Shown: positions 43,663 to 52,235, counted from the stretch's first letter. The stretch: 64,000 bases of DNA from Streptomyces sp. NBC_01233 (GCF_035989305.1 NZ_CP108514.1:1178001-1242000), one strand, 5' to 3'. Made by a program: numbers and translations. Notes: generated by a model not told the origin, from the letters alone.

Positions 43663-44867
43663 CCGGCATCAGCGCAGCGGTGCCGATGGCGGGAGCAGGC
43701 GTCGCGGCCCTGCTGATCGGAGGGCTGCTGACGGAACCAATGCGGCGCTTCGCCCTTCGCCATGGGATCACCGACCGTCCCAGCGCCCGTAAGGCGCACA
43801 CCAGGCCCACGCCCTATCTCGGCGGTGTCGCCGTCGCGCTCGCCACCCTTGCCGCGGGTACGGCCGTCGCGCTCGCCCGGGGTGTCTTCGACCCGCTTCT
43901 CGGGGTGCTGCTCGGCGGCGCGGCAATCGTGTGCGTCCTCGGGCTCATCGACGATCTGCGCCAGCTGGGCCCAAAGATCCGGCTGTTCGTCGAGACGTCG
44001 ACCGCCACGCTGGTGGTAGCGGCAGGGGGGCATCCGACCGTCTTCGGCGGCGCGGTCGACGCGGTGCTCGCCGTCCTCTGGATCGTCTTCATCACGAATG
44101 CGTTCAACCTGCTGGACAACATGGACGGCGCAGCGTCATCGCTGTGTGTCGTCATCGGCGGATTCGTCTGCCTGACTGCCCTGCCAGGCGATCCAGACGG
44201 CCTGGGTGTGGTGATGGCGGCCCTGACCGGGGCCTGTCTCGGCTTCCTGTTCCACAACAGGAATCCGGCACGGATCTTTCTCGGTGACGCGGGCTCACTC
44301 TTCCTCGGCTTCACGCTGGCCTCCGCGATGATGGTGCGCCACGATGGCGCCGCCGGCCTGTCCGGACCCGCCAGTCTGCTGCTCGCCACCCTGGTTCCGA
44401 CGTTGGACACCACGCTGGTGATGCTGTCCCGCTACCGGGAGTCGAGGCCCCTGCTGCAAGGCGGCACGGACCACATCGCTCACCGGTTGCGGCGCATGGG
44501 GTTGACAGTGCCGCAGGTCGTCCGGACACTCAGCGCCTTCGCTGTGGTGGGCTGCTTGGCCGCCATGCTGGTGACCTACGGGTTGCTTGCTTCCGGCATT
44601 GCGCTCCTCGCCGTCTCCGCGGTGGGGATCGGGGCGGTGTGGCTGCTACTCAAAGTCCCCGCTGTGGCCACCGCTTCGCCGCGCGTCGCGGTCCCGGCCG
44701 GGGCCCTGGCCGACGGGGCCGCTCGTACAGCACTCCGGTTGAGGCACAGTGGTGGGTCCGGACGCCGCCACAGGGCGGTCCGGCCGATGGGTGTGCCGCA
44801 TTCACGGGGAGCCCGGAAGGCCACCGCATTGTCCCCGCCAGCGGGCACTCCGGTCGCACCGCAGTGA
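43659..44867 (+). CDS. Undecaprenyl-phosphate sugar-1-phosphate transferase (WecA/MraY family)
   Basis: A 402-aa polytopic membrane enzyme that primes glycan assembly by moving a sugar-1-phosphate from a UDP-sugar to undecaprenyl phosphate. Motifs are HTRPTPYLGGVAVALATLA (about residue 46), IDDLRQLGPKIRLFVE, the active-site NAFNLLDNMDGAASSLCVV, NRNPARIFLGDAGSLFLGFT and the loop GGTDHIAHRLRRMGL. About ten helices. The GTG 43659 overlaps the epimerase stop (GTGA), so the two are coupled. After about residue 340 there is a non-conserved basic/Ala tail of about 60 residues. Confidence 0.92.
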   Translation: MTGISAAVPMAGAGVAALLIGGLLTEPMRRFALRHGITDRPSARKAHTRPTPYLGGVAVALATLAAGTAVALARGVFDPLLGVLLGGAAIVCVLGLIDDLRQLGPKIRLFVETSTATLVVAAGGHPTVFGGAVDAVLAVLWIVFITNAFNLLDNMDGAASSLCVVIGGFVCLTALPGDPDGLGVVMAALTGACLGFLFHNRNPARIFLGDAGSLFLGFTLASAMMVRHDGAAGLSGPASLLLATLVPTLDTTLVMLSRYRESRPLLQGGTDHIAHRLRRMGLTVPQVVRTLSAFAVVGCLAAMLVTYGLLASGIALLAVSAVGIGAVWLLLKVPAVATASPRVAVPAGALADGAARTALRLRHSGGSGRRHRAVRPMGVPHSRGARKATALSPPAGTPVAPQ

Positions 44868-44946
44868 TGTCGTGGAAGAGGCGCATTCGGGTGATGCTTC
44901 CGCGAAAAACGCGCGACCGAACCAAGGCCTCGTGTTCGGGCGCCAC

Positions 44947-44965
44947 TCAGCACCTATGGTGCTGA
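44947..44965. terminator. Small hairpin between priming transferase and GT4 genes
   Basis: Perfect 8-bp stem TCAGCACC / GGTGCTGA with loop TAT, 80 bp after the transferase stop. It may end that transcript or attenuate read-through into the next gene; no T-tract follows. Confidence 0.4.
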
Positions 44966-45008
44966 CCCGCGACGGCGCAAGGCCTCGTCGGCATCGGAAG
45001 GCGGCTCG

Positions 45009-46151
45009 ATGACCATGACGCGTATCTGCGAAGTGATCAAGACCCTCGACGTCGGCGGTGCCGAGGTCCTTCTGGTCGAACGCCTGCGCAGGGCGCCCCG
45101 GTCCGATCGTGACTACACCGTGGTCTTCCTCCAAGCCGAGACGCAGGAACTGGTGGATGCACTCCGGGACTGCGGAGTGACACTCGTCGATCTCCGGTCC
45201 TGTCCGCGGAGGCTGCGCTACCTCGGGCTGCTCCGTGCCGTGCGGCGCCTGGCCCCGGACGTGGTCAATGTTCACTCCCCGTTGCCCGCTGCGGTGCTGC
45301 GCCCCGCCCTGCATTTGATGCGCCCGCGCCCGGCACTGATCTCCACGGTGCACTATGTGCGGTGTCACCCGCTGACGAGGCTGCTCGAACGGCCGACGCG
45401 GCGCCTTGACGATCTAACGGTGGCCGTCTCACCACAGGTGGCCGCCTCCGGATCCGTGCGGGGCGCTCGCCAGGTCCGTACGCGCATCCACGGGGTGGAC
45501 GTGGCCGCGCAGCGCAGCTGGGCGCAACGAGCGGACCAGGTGCGGGAGGAGTTCGGGATCCCGGCGGAGGCCTTCATACTGGCTTTCGTGGCCAACTTCC
45601 GTCCGGTGAAGAACCACGCGCTGCTGGTCGAAGCAGCCGCTCTGGTACTCGAGCGGCGTCCTGACGCGCTGTTCGTCCTGGCCGGGGACGGCCCTCTGCG
45701 CGAGCAGGTGCTCGCGGACATCCGCCGACGCGGGCTACAGGACCGGATGCCGTATCTGGGACGGATTCAGCAGGCTGGCCGGCTGGTGGCGGCTGCCGAC
45801 ATCCTGGTTCTGGCATCCCACTACGAAGCGATGCCCGTGGTCGTCATGGAGGCACTGGCATCCGCTGTGCCGGTGGTGGCCACCAGGGTAGGGGGAATCC
45901 CCGACCTGGTCCGCGACGGCGACAACGGCGTCCTCGTCCAGCCCGGTTCACCACAACGGCTGGCGGAAGGCATCCTGCGCGCCATGCGGCCCGAGGTTCA
46001 TTCCGCGCTCGCCGCCCGAGCGCTCGCCGACACCACCTCGGTGGACGTTGCCTCCACCGCGGCATGGTTCGACAACGTCTACGCCGCCTTGGCGAGCGGA
46101 GTCCGGGAAAGCCGAAGAGAACCCGTCCCGGGAGGAGCACAGGTCCGCTGA
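45009..46151 (+). CDS. Glycosyltransferase family 4
   Basis: A 380-aa GT-B enzyme. N-terminal ICEVIKTLDVGGAEVLLVER, acceptor region VVNVHSPLPAAVLRPALHL and STVHYVRCHPLTRLLERPTR, donor domain LAFVANFRPVKNHALLVEAA, FVLAGDGPLREQVLADIRRR and SHYEAMPVVVMEALASAVPV with GDNGVLVQPGSPQRLAEGI. It ends 45 bp before the convergent DUF4012 gene. Start ATG 45009 sits after GGAAGGCGG. The sugar donor is unknown. Confidence 0.9.
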   Translation: MTMTRICEVIKTLDVGGAEVLLVERLRRAPRSDRDYTVVFLQAETQELVDALRDCGVTLVDLRSCPRRLRYLGLLRAVRRLAPDVVNVHSPLPAAVLRPALHLMRPRPALISTVHYVRCHPLTRLLERPTRRLDDLTVAVSPQVAASGSVRGARQVRTRIHGVDVAAQRSWAQRADQVREEFGIPAEAFILAFVANFRPVKNHALLVEAAALVLERRPDALFVLAGDGPLREQVLADIRRRGLQDRMPYLGRIQQAGRLVAAADILVLASHYEAMPVVVMEALASAVPVVATRVGGIPDLVRDGDNGVLVQPGSPQRLAEGILRAMRPEVHSALAARALADTTSVDVASTAAWFDNVYAALASGVRESRREPVPGGAQVR

Positions 46152-46196
46152 CTCCTCCGCGTCCTCGGTCGCCGCTGCCTTCTGTGGTGCCCGGCG

Positions 46197-48038
46197 TCAG
46201 TCGCCGCACGCCGGGTAGGGCTCCACATGAGCCCGCAGCGGTGTGACCAGCGGCTGGCGCCACAGCACGGGCGCATGGTCGCTGACCGGCTCCAGGAGCT
46301 GGAGCGTCAGGGTACGGGCGCGCTGCGCGGGCAGTTCCAGGTCCAGCGTGTAGACCGGGTGTCGGAGTTCCTCGCCGACGCCCACCAAGGCGGTCCGGCC
46401 GTCGAGGGCCGCACCGGTGAGTTGTGCGCCCGTGCTGGCGTAGTAGGAAACCAGCACCCGGTTGTCCCCCGGCCGGGTGGGGTACGCCGGTTTGTCGCCT
46501 CGCTGGGTGACGTAGGGAGGAAGCCCCGACCTCGGCGCCCGGTTGGTGAGAGTGATCCGCGCGGTGACGAGCCGACCTTCCGGTGTACAGCGGCCCGGAA
46601 CCCAGCTCAGCTCTCGCTCCAGGTAGTAATCCAGCTTCCCGCCCGCAGCGTTGTTGACGACGAGTCCGGCGAAGGGACCGGTCTCCTGGGGAAACGTGCC
46701 GCTCAACGGACGGGTCGACAGCAGACGTTGCTCGTTCTCCCGGGCGCTCCACACCTTCAGCCGTCCTGTCGCCGCGTCACCGTACGCCGCCTTGAGCAGT
46801 CCGGGAATCCGTCGCGGCCCGTGGAAGGCGTCCACCAGGGTGGTGACTGCCGTGCGCGCCACCCCGAGGAGGAACGCCTTGCGCGCCGCGTCGTCGGAGT
46901 AGCGTGCGTAGCCCGTGCGCTCCGTGAGGTCCAGCATGTTGTCGCCGGTGAGCGCCGCGCCGTCGGGCAGTCGTCCCGGGCCCGCCACTCGCAGCAATCG
47001 GCCCAGGGTGGTGGGGTCCAGGGCGATGACCCCGTCCACCCTCTTGCCGCTGCGCTGGCGCCAGGTTGCCGCCCAGATACGGGCGGCGTAGGGGAAATGC
47101 GGGCTGAGATTGGAGTTGGCCCAGAAGCGGGTGGGCTCGTACCGGGCATAGCGGGCGGTGTATTCGGATCCCAGATCGACCGAAGGACTGCCACCCGTCA
47201 CCCCGTCGTCATTGTCGAAGGTCTCGAAGTGCAGTTTTCCCCGTTCTGCGGTGAGCACGGCGAAGGCCCCCGGCATGCCGCCGGTGCCGCGGGCTTCCGC
47301 CGTGTTCTGGACGCCGACGAAATACCGTCGAGGACCCTGTTCCCCCAGCATCGCCGGCAGCACACGGGCGGCCACAGCGGCATCAGACGTGACAGGGGCG
47401 ATCCGGTCGAGCAACCCCAACAGTTGCGCGCGTGCGTGGTCGGCCGCCGGCAGCCAGGTGGTACGGGGAAGACGGCCGGCCTCCGCGCGCGTCTCGGCGA
47501 CCACCCGCGCCGCCCGCTCGAGAGCCGGAGCCTTGCCGCCGAAGGCGGACAGCAGGGCTCCCCTCCCGCCCTCACTGGAGTCATCGGCGAGTTCGGGAGC
47601 GATGCGCACGAACGGCGGAAGTACGTCGCGAGTCAACCGGTCGGCGGCGCTCGCCGCGCCGCGAACCGTTTCCGCGGGTCGGCCGAAGAACGGCACCTGC
47701 GCGAAGAGATACCAGGCGGGCCCGGTGGTCAGGCGATGCGCCCGGGCGGCGTGCACCGCCGCAGAGCTCATCGCTGCCCCCGAGGCAGCGTTCCCCGTCG
47801 TATCCACGACCGAGTGCCGCAGCGTATCCAGCGACCGCTGAGCGGCCAGCAACTCCGTCCGGGCAAGCAGACCGGTGCCCACGATCCAACCCGCCAGGGC
47901 AAGACACAGGACGGCGACGGCCGACAGCACGTGCCGGGCACGAGGCCGTGGGAATCGGCAACGCGCCGGCTCCGTCCCTGAAGACCGCCCCGTGTTTTCG
48001 ATGAACTTGAGACGCTCACGCAGGTGTCGCAGCCGCAC
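46197..48038 (-). CDS. DUF4012 membrane-anchored protein
   Basis: A protein of about 613 aa with one N-terminal transmembrane helix (VLSAVAVLCLALAGWIVGTG) and a large external part. Conserved DUF4012 blocks include GPAWYLFAQVPFFGRPAETV, RRYFVGVQNTAEARGTGGMP with GAFAVLTAERGKLHFE, and DGVIALDPTTLGRLLRVAG. The domain's function is not known; it is repeatedly associated with surface glycan loci in actinobacteria. The open frame reaches 48335, but the upstream 99 residues are Cys/Arg-rich and do not look like the family; GTG 48038 is the most likely start although its ribosome site is weak. A partial paralogue is at 21741-22306. Confidence 0.82.
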   Translation of the reverse strand: MRLRHLRERLKFIENTGRSSGTEPARCRFPRPRARHVLSAVAVLCLALAGWIVGTGLLARTELLAAQRSLDTLRHSVVDTTGNAASGAAMSSAAVHAARAHRLTTGPAWYLFAQVPFFGRPAETVRGAASAADRLTRDVLPPFVRIAPELADDSSEGGRGALLSAFGGKAPALERAARVVAETRAEAGRLPRTTWLPAADHARAQLLGLLDRIAPVTSDAAVAARVLPAMLGEQGPRRYFVGVQNTAEARGTGGMPGAFAVLTAERGKLHFETFDNDDGVTGGSPSVDLGSEYTARYARYEPTRFWANSNLSPHFPYAARIWAATWRQRSGKRVDGVIALDPTTLGRLLRVAGPGRLPDGAALTGDNMLDLTERTGYARYSDDAARKAFLLGVARTAVTTLVDAFHGPRRIPGLLKAAYGDAATGRLKVWSARENEQRLLSTRPLSGTFPQETGPFAGLVVNNAAGGKLDYYLERELSWVPGRCTPEGRLVTARITLTNRAPRSGLPPYVTQRGDKPAYPTRPGDNRVLVSYYASTGAQLTGAALDGRTALVGVGEELRHPVYTLDLELPAQRARTLTLQLLEPVSDHAPVLWRQPLVTPLRAHVEPYPACGD

Positions 48039-48437
48039 GGAGAACTCGGTGATCAACGGTTCTCGAGCCACGAGGCTGCGCCACCCGTATCGCCTCCGGG
48101 CGGGACCACTCCTGTCGCCCCGCGAAGAGCGTGGCCGGGCCAGTCGCCCAGACGATGGGACACAGCGACGGCAGCGGAGGCTGTGCCGGCAGCCCGCGCG
48201 CCACGCCACATCGACGACGTCCCCAAATTCTCCACACTCCTGACATGAGTCCAGGCCCGAACGGGCGGGGCAAAGTGGCTCTACACACTCATACATGTCG
48301 CCGGGTAGCGTCCGATAACGCCGTTGAATACCCAAATCACTGGATGGCCCAATAAATCATTCTTATTTTGCTGGCTGCGCGTGCCGCCCATAGCCCCGCG
48401 CCCCGCTACGCGCAGCACGCACCACAGGACGGGGGGG
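48039..48437. other. Low-coding stretch before the mobile-element junction
   Basis: Contains the open but unconvincing upstream extension of the DUF4012 frame and an A/T-rich patch at about 48335-48370 (AATCACTGG to TTCTTATTTTG), the lowest-GC stretch in this part. I see no supported gene. It separates the glycan locus from the IS and integrase remnants. Confidence 0.4.
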
Positions 48438-48545
48438 CGGGCCAAGATGAGGGCTGCGGCTATGCCGACGAAGGCGAGGGAGTGTTCTGCGTTGCGTTCG
48501 TAGCGTCGGTGGAGCCGGCGAGGCAGGACACGGTCCTCTCAACGA
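48438..48545 (-). pseudogene. Transposase C-terminal remnant (IS5-like)
   Basis: The minus strand reads ERTVSCLAG in one frame and RRLHRRYERNAEHSLAFVGI, AAALILARP in the next. This resembles the C-terminus of IS5-type transposases (pattern VERTxSWL...RRLxxRYER, then a hydrophobic helix). Only about 35 residues remain, with a frameshift. Confidence 0.55.
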
Positions 48546-48591
48546 CCCTTCTGTGGCGGGGGGACACTGGCGCCCCCCATGGCGCACGGTC

Positions 48592-48741
48592 CTGCGCAAG
48601 ATCGCCAGGCACGGTTCACTGACGACCACGCAGCGCTACCTGAACCCTCGGGAATTGCATCAGGCGGGCGAGAACCTGCAGGTCGCCAGGTCGCGGCGAG
48701 GTATGGAAGGACTCCGGAGCTACTACGAGATAGCGGCCTGA
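48592..48741 (+). pseudogene. C-terminal remnant of a tyrosine recombinase
   Basis: The plus frame reads LRKIARHGSLTTTQRYLNP then 30 further residues to TGA 48741. The H-G-S-L-T-T-T-x-R-Y-L block, with catalytic His and Tyr, is the end of a phage-type integrase. No N-terminal or R/HxxR part is present upstream. Its type differs from the complete integrase that follows (which ends GHECDSSLAIYTHV), so it marks an older, separate element. Confidence 0.65.
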
Positions 48742-48761
48742 CCTGGCATGTTGCCGAGGAG

Positions 48762-48818
48762 ATCCCTTCTGATGCATGACTTGCTCTCCAGAAGGGATGG
48801 TCTGGAGTGGTGCATCAG
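48762..48818 (+). repeat. Nested inverted repeats at the integrase start
   Basis: Several arms pair across one centre: ATCCCTTCT (48762-48770) with AGAAGGGAT (48790-48798); CTGATGCA (48769-48776) with TGCATCAG (48811-48818); CTCCAG (48785-48790) with CTGGAG (48801-48806). The last two nest into one long imperfect hairpin that covers the start codon; the first is an alternative pairing. It could be a recombination site or a structure controlling integrase translation. Confidence 0.55.
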
Positions 48819-49910
48819 CGCGAGGTGGCCCTGGCTGGGTCGGCTCATCTGGAGCTGGTCTCCGGGGTGGTCCAGCTGCGTCCGGAGGACGCGATGTTCG
48901 ACGCGATGTTGCGGGGCTGGCGTGCTCAGCAGAAGTCGCGGGGGCTGAGGGACGAAACGGTCGACGACCGGGAACGGCTCATACGGCGGTTCCTGGCGTT
49001 CGCGAACGAGTACCCGTGGCAGTGGACACCGGCCCACGTGGACGAGTGGTCGCTCTCTTTGACGAGCGAGAAGCACCTGGCGCCGTCCACCATCCGCAGC
49101 TATCAGGGCGACGTCCGCATGTTCAGCGAGTTCCTCATAGACGGGCGCTACGGCTGGGGGCCGGCCTGTGAGGAAGCCTTCGGAACGTTCCCGGTGGCCA
49201 TCTGTCACGAGTGGAACACCATCGCCCACCTCAACGACTACGAAGGCGGCCCGGAGGCGAAGCCTTTCACCCGGGAACAGTTGCAGCTCTTCCTCGACTA
49301 CACCGACGACCAGGTCGAACGAGCGGTACGGGCGAAACGCAAGGGCGCCCTGGCGGCCTACCGTGACGCCACTCTTTTCAAGGTGATCTACGGGTGGGGC
49401 CTGCGCCGGACCGAGACTTCCAAGCTCGATCTGGTCGACTTCGGCCGCAATCCGCAGGCCCGGCAGTTCGGCCGGTACGGCACGCTCAACGTCCGCTACG
49501 GCAAGGCCAAGAAGGGCCAGCCACCGCGGCGTCGGAACGTGTTGTCGGTGATGGACCGGGCCGTCGACGCAGTCGCTGACTACGTCGAGAACGTCCGGCC
49601 GCGCTTCGGGTTCCCCGACCATCCGGCTCTGTGGATCACCGAACGCGGTGGCCGCCTGCAGCCCGGCTCGATCAACGACCGGTTCGAGGCATACCGAGAC
49701 GCCCTCAAGCTGCCCAAAGAGCTGGTCCCACACAGTCTTCGGCATTCGTACGTCACTCACCTGACCGAGGACGGGGTGGACCGGAGGTTCATCCAGCAGC
49801 AGGTCGGCCACGAGTGCGACAGCTCCCTGGCCATCTACACGCACGTCAGCGACGACTTCATGAACACTTCCCTGCACAAGGCACTGGCGCCGGCGTTCGC
49901 CGGGGCCTGA
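48807..49910 (+). CDS. Tyrosine-type site-specific recombinase/integrase
   Basis: A 367-aa integrase. An N-terminal SAM-like DNA-binding domain (AMFDAMLRGWRAQQKSRGLR to SEFLIDGRYGWGPACEEAFG) precedes the catalytic domain with Arg in YGWGLRRTETSKLDLVDFG, H-x-x-R in VPHSLRHSYVTHLTEDGV, His in IQQQVGHECD and nucleophile Tyr in SSLAIYTHVSDD. GTG 48807 or 48810 begins the frame; ATG 48894, with GGAGG 5 nt upstream, is an alternative with a better ribosome site. It is followed 16 nt later by an HTH gene, a pairing often found in Streptomyces mobile units. It is intact. Confidence 0.93.
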   Translation: MVHQREVALAGSAHLELVSGVVQLRPEDAMFDAMLRGWRAQQKSRGLRDETVDDRERLIRRFLAFANEYPWQWTPAHVDEWSLSLTSEKHLAPSTIRSYQGDVRMFSEFLIDGRYGWGPACEEAFGTFPVAICHEWNTIAHLNDYEGGPEAKPFTREQLQLFLDYTDDQVERAVRAKRKGALAAYRDATLFKVIYGWGLRRTETSKLDLVDFGRNPQARQFGRYGTLNVRYGKAKKGQPPRRRNVLSVMDRAVDAVADYVENVRPRFGFPDHPALWITERGGRLQPGSINDRFEAYRDALKLPKELVPHSLRHSYVTHLTEDGVDRRFIQQQVGHECDSSLAIYTHVSDDFMNTSLHKALAPAFAGA

Positions 49911-49926
49911 CAGGAGGGATTCGGCG

Positions 49927-50277
49927 ATGGCCGCCAAGCTCGACTACCACTGGCACCTGCGCAAGGTCATGGCGGACCGCGGGATGTTCTCCACCACCGA
50001 CCTGATTCCGCCGCTTGCCGAGCGCGGGATCACGTTGTCGTCGAGCCAGGTCTACCGGCTCGTCGTCGAACGGCCCGAGCGGCTTAGCCTGAAGATCCTG
50101 ATGTCCCTCCTCGACATCCTGGACTGCACCATGGACGACCTCATCGAGCCCATCGCGGCGGCCGGGGCCGCGACGAAGCCGAAGAAGGCCGCCGCCGGAG
50201 GCTCGGCGCCCGACACGGAAGGGCTCGGCGGGCTACGGCCGAAGCGAGCCCGGATCAGGGGTGTCGACCGGCCGTGA
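49927..50277 (+). CDS. Cro/C1-type HTH regulator (integrase partner)
   Basis: A 116-aa protein. Residues 1-75 form an HTH domain: YHWHLRKVMADRGMFSTTDL, ERGITLSSSQVYRLVVERPE and SLKILMSLLDILDCTMDDLI, of the HTH_26/XRE type. The tail is Lys/Ala/Gly-rich and basic (KPKKAAAGG to RPKRARIRG), probably nonspecific DNA contact. It lies 16 nt after the integrase with GGAGGGA as ribosome site, so both come from one transcript. It may act as a recombination directionality or regulatory factor; the sequence does not decide. Confidence 0.88.
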   Translation: MAAKLDYHWHLRKVMADRGMFSTTDLIPPLAERGITLSSSQVYRLVVERPERLSLKILMSLLDILDCTMDDLIEPIAAAGAATKPKKAAAGGSAPDTEGLGGLRPKRARIRGVDRP

Positions 50278-50322
50278 CCACCTCTCACTCCCTCGACCCC
50301 AACTGGTCCCCAAAAACGATCA

Positions 50323-50356
50323 AGGGGCCGTTTTGGATTGCTCCAAAACGGCCCCT
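50323..50356 (-). terminator. Rho-independent terminator of the tRNA-Pro gene
   Basis: A perfect 15-bp stem (50323-50337 with 50342-50356) and a 4-nt loop. On the minus strand it is followed by GATCGTTTTTGG, with a run of five T, 20 bp beyond the tRNA 3' end. It may also stop plus-strand transcripts from the HTH gene. Confidence 0.85.
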
Positions 50357-50375
50357 GATCTGCGACTCTTTCGAG

Positions 50376-50449
<74 letters not shown>

Positions 50450-50602
50450 ATACCCGCTGACCTGGGGTTTCCCCTGGCCGAACGCGCATGAGAACGATAC
50501 CGCATTTCTGTGGGTGGTCGCGCGCACCTTTTCCGCTACCGGTTCCAGGGGGCCGGGGCGCCACGGCCGCCGGTCCCCTCGCCGTACGGCGGCGCCGCGC
50601 GC

Positions 50603-50965
50603 TCAGCCCGCGTCGCCGGACAGCTCCGGATGGGCCGCGACCAGCCGCTTCGGGGCCGCCTGGAGCCAGGAGTCGGTCAGGATGGAACGCAGCTCGGCCG
50701 CGTCCCCCACGGCTTCCAGGCGGACCCGGATCCAGGCGTAGTTGTCGTCGTGGCCCGGACGTACGAAGAACTTCTCCGGCTCCGCCGCGATCAGCTCGGC
50801 CCGGTCCTCCTTGGGGCATTTCACCCCGATCGAGGTATCGTCGTCGGCCAGCGCGACGAAGATCTTCCCTCCCACCCGGAAGGTCGGCATGCCCCAGGCG
50901 AGCTTCTCGCTGCTGTCCGGGAGCGACAGCGCGATCAGGCGGACGTCCTGCGCGGTCGTGGCCAT
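50603..50965 (-). CDS. MmcQ/YjbR family protein
   Basis: A 120-aa protein with the YjbR/CyaY-like fold. It reads ATTAQDVRLIALSLPDSSEK, WGMPTFRVGGKIFVALADDD, SIGVKCPKEDRAELIAAEPE, PGHDDNYAWIRVRLEAVGDA and ends LVAAHPEL. This order is typical of MmcQ/YjbR proteins, whose exact role (suspected DNA binding) is not settled. ATG 50965 is the family start; the longer open frame to 51181 is Gly/Arg-rich. It stands alone between tRNA-Pro and the conservon. Confidence 0.9.
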   Translation of the reverse strand: MATTAQDVRLIALSLPDSSEKLAWGMPTFRVGGKIFVALADDDTSIGVKCPKEDRAELIAAEPEKFFVRPGHDDNYAWIRVRLEAVGDAAELRSILTDSWLQAAPKRLVAAHPELSGDAG

Positions 50966-51042
50966 CCCCGAGACTCCTCTCCAGCCACCGGTGAACCCGA
51001 ACCCTCGTCCGACGACCGTAGCGCCCGCTACTGACACGGCCC

Positions 51043-51612
51043 TCACCCCCGCCGGTCCGCCGCGCGGGCCTCCGCCCGGTCCTCGCGTTCGTGCACCAGC
51101 GCCACCAGTTCCGCGGCCAGCGCCTTGACGGTGGCGAGCCCCTCCGTCCCCCACCGCCGCGGCACCACGTCCACCGCGCACACCGTGCCCAGGACGATCC
51201 CGCGCCGGTCCGTCAGCGGCGCGCCCGCGTACGAGCGCACCCCGCTCTCGTCCACGACCGCGTTGCCCGCGAAGCGCGCGAAGTCCCGTACGTCTTCCAG
51301 CACCAGCGCGCGCCGCCGGACCACCACGTGCGGGCAGTAGCCGTGGTCGCGGGCCAGGACCCGCGCCGGGTACCCGCAGGCCGGGGCCTCGGCCGCGTGG
51401 TGCAGCCCGGCGAAGAACTGACGTTGCTCACCGACGAAGTTGACCCCCGTGTACGGGGCGTCGAGCACGTCGGCGACCCGCCTCGCGAAGGCGTCCAGTT
51501 CGGCGTCCGTCCGCTCCCCCAGACCCAGCTCGCGCAGCCGGACGACGCGCGCGGGCGCCTCCCGGTCCACCGGCGTGAGCAGCAGGTGTCCGGTCGATTC
51601 GTAGTACGTCAT
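51043..51612 (-). CDS. GAF domain protein attached to the conservon
   Basis: A 189-aa protein with a single GAF domain. From YYESTGHLLLTPVDREAPAR and LDAFARRVADVLDAPYTGVN it runs through FVGEQRQFFAGLHHAAEAPA, ARDHGYCPHVVVRRRALVLE and FAGNAVVDESGVRSYAGAPL to GTVCAVDVVPRRWG. These blocks are shared by GAF proteins near actinobacterial signalling clusters. ATG 51612 overlaps the stop of the GTPase gene, so it is the fifth gene of the conservon operon. It may sense a ligand or redox state; two cysteines (CGY and GYC) are visible but no ligand can be named. Confidence 0.87.
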   Translation of the reverse strand: MTYYESTGHLLLTPVDREAPARVVRLRELGLGERTDAELDAFARRVADVLDAPYTGVNFVGEQRQFFAGLHHAAEAPACGYPARVLARDHGYCPHVVVRRRALVLEDVRDFARFAGNAVVDESGVRSYAGAPLTDRRGIVLGTVCAVDVVPRRWGTEGLATVKALAAELVALVHEREDRAEARAADRRG

Positions 51613-52235
51613 GGCGGTTCCCCCGACTCCGAAGACGAAGAGCTGACTGTGGCAGTGGCCGTGGACCTGCACAGGAGGTGCCGGACGAGGGCGGCCAGCG
51701 TCCCCGTACCGGAACTGGTCAGGCGCGCGTCGCACCGTACGACGGGCACCCCGGGCCCGAGCCCCACCGCTTCGCGGACCTCGTCGGCCGTGTAGCGGTG
51801 GGCTTGGCCGAACTCGTTGACGGCGACGATGAAGCCGATCCCGCGCCGTTCGAAGAAGTCCACGGCGGGGAAGCAGTCGGCGAGGCGGCGGGTGTCGGCG
51901 AGCACCACCGCCCCGAGCGCGCCCGCGCACAGTTCCTCCCACAGGAACCAGAAGCGGTGCTGTCCGGGCGTGCCGAAGAGGTAGAGCACGTGGCGCTCGT
52001 CCAGGGTGATCCGGCCGAAGTCGAGGGCCACGGTCGTGGTGGTCTTCGCCTCGACGCCGTGCAGCGGGTCGGCGGCCGCGCTCAGATCGCTGAGCAGTTC
52101 CTCGGTGCTCAGCGGCTCGATCTCGCTCACCGCGCCCACGAAGGTGGTCTTGCCCGCGCCGAAACCGCCCGCGACCAGGATCTTCAGGGTCGCGGGGGCG
52201 GGCGCGGGGGCTTCACAGTCGTTTGCGCAGGCCAT
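51609..52235 (-). CDS. cvnD: Conservon Ras-like ATP/GTP-binding protein
   Basis: A 208-aa small GTPase of the MglA/CvnD type. P-loop ILVAGGFGAGKTTFVGAVSE (about residue 19), switch region KTTTTVALDFGRI, G3-like YLFGTPGQHRFWF, and an N-x-x-x base-recognition region VAVNEFGQAHRYT in place of NKxD. Conservons encode a membrane-linked complex comparable to a G-protein-coupled receptor system. The gene overlaps cvnC by 23 bp and the GAF gene by 4 bp. Confidence 0.92.
   Translation of the reverse strand: MACANDCEAPAPAPATLKILVAGGFGAGKTTFVGAVSEIEPLSTEELLSDLSAAADPLHGVEAKTTTTVALDFGRITLDERHVLYLFGTPGQHRFWFLWEELCAGALGAVVLADTRRLADCFPAVDFFERRGIGFIVAVNEFGQAHRYTADEVREAVGLGPGVPVVRCDARLTSSGTGTLAALVRHLLCRSTATATVSSSSSESGEPP

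Noticed and set aside
48039..48335. N-terminal extension of the DUF4012 protein
   Set aside because: The added 99 residues are Cys/Arg-rich, precede the membrane helix without a signal-like pattern and do not resemble DUF4012 N-termini.
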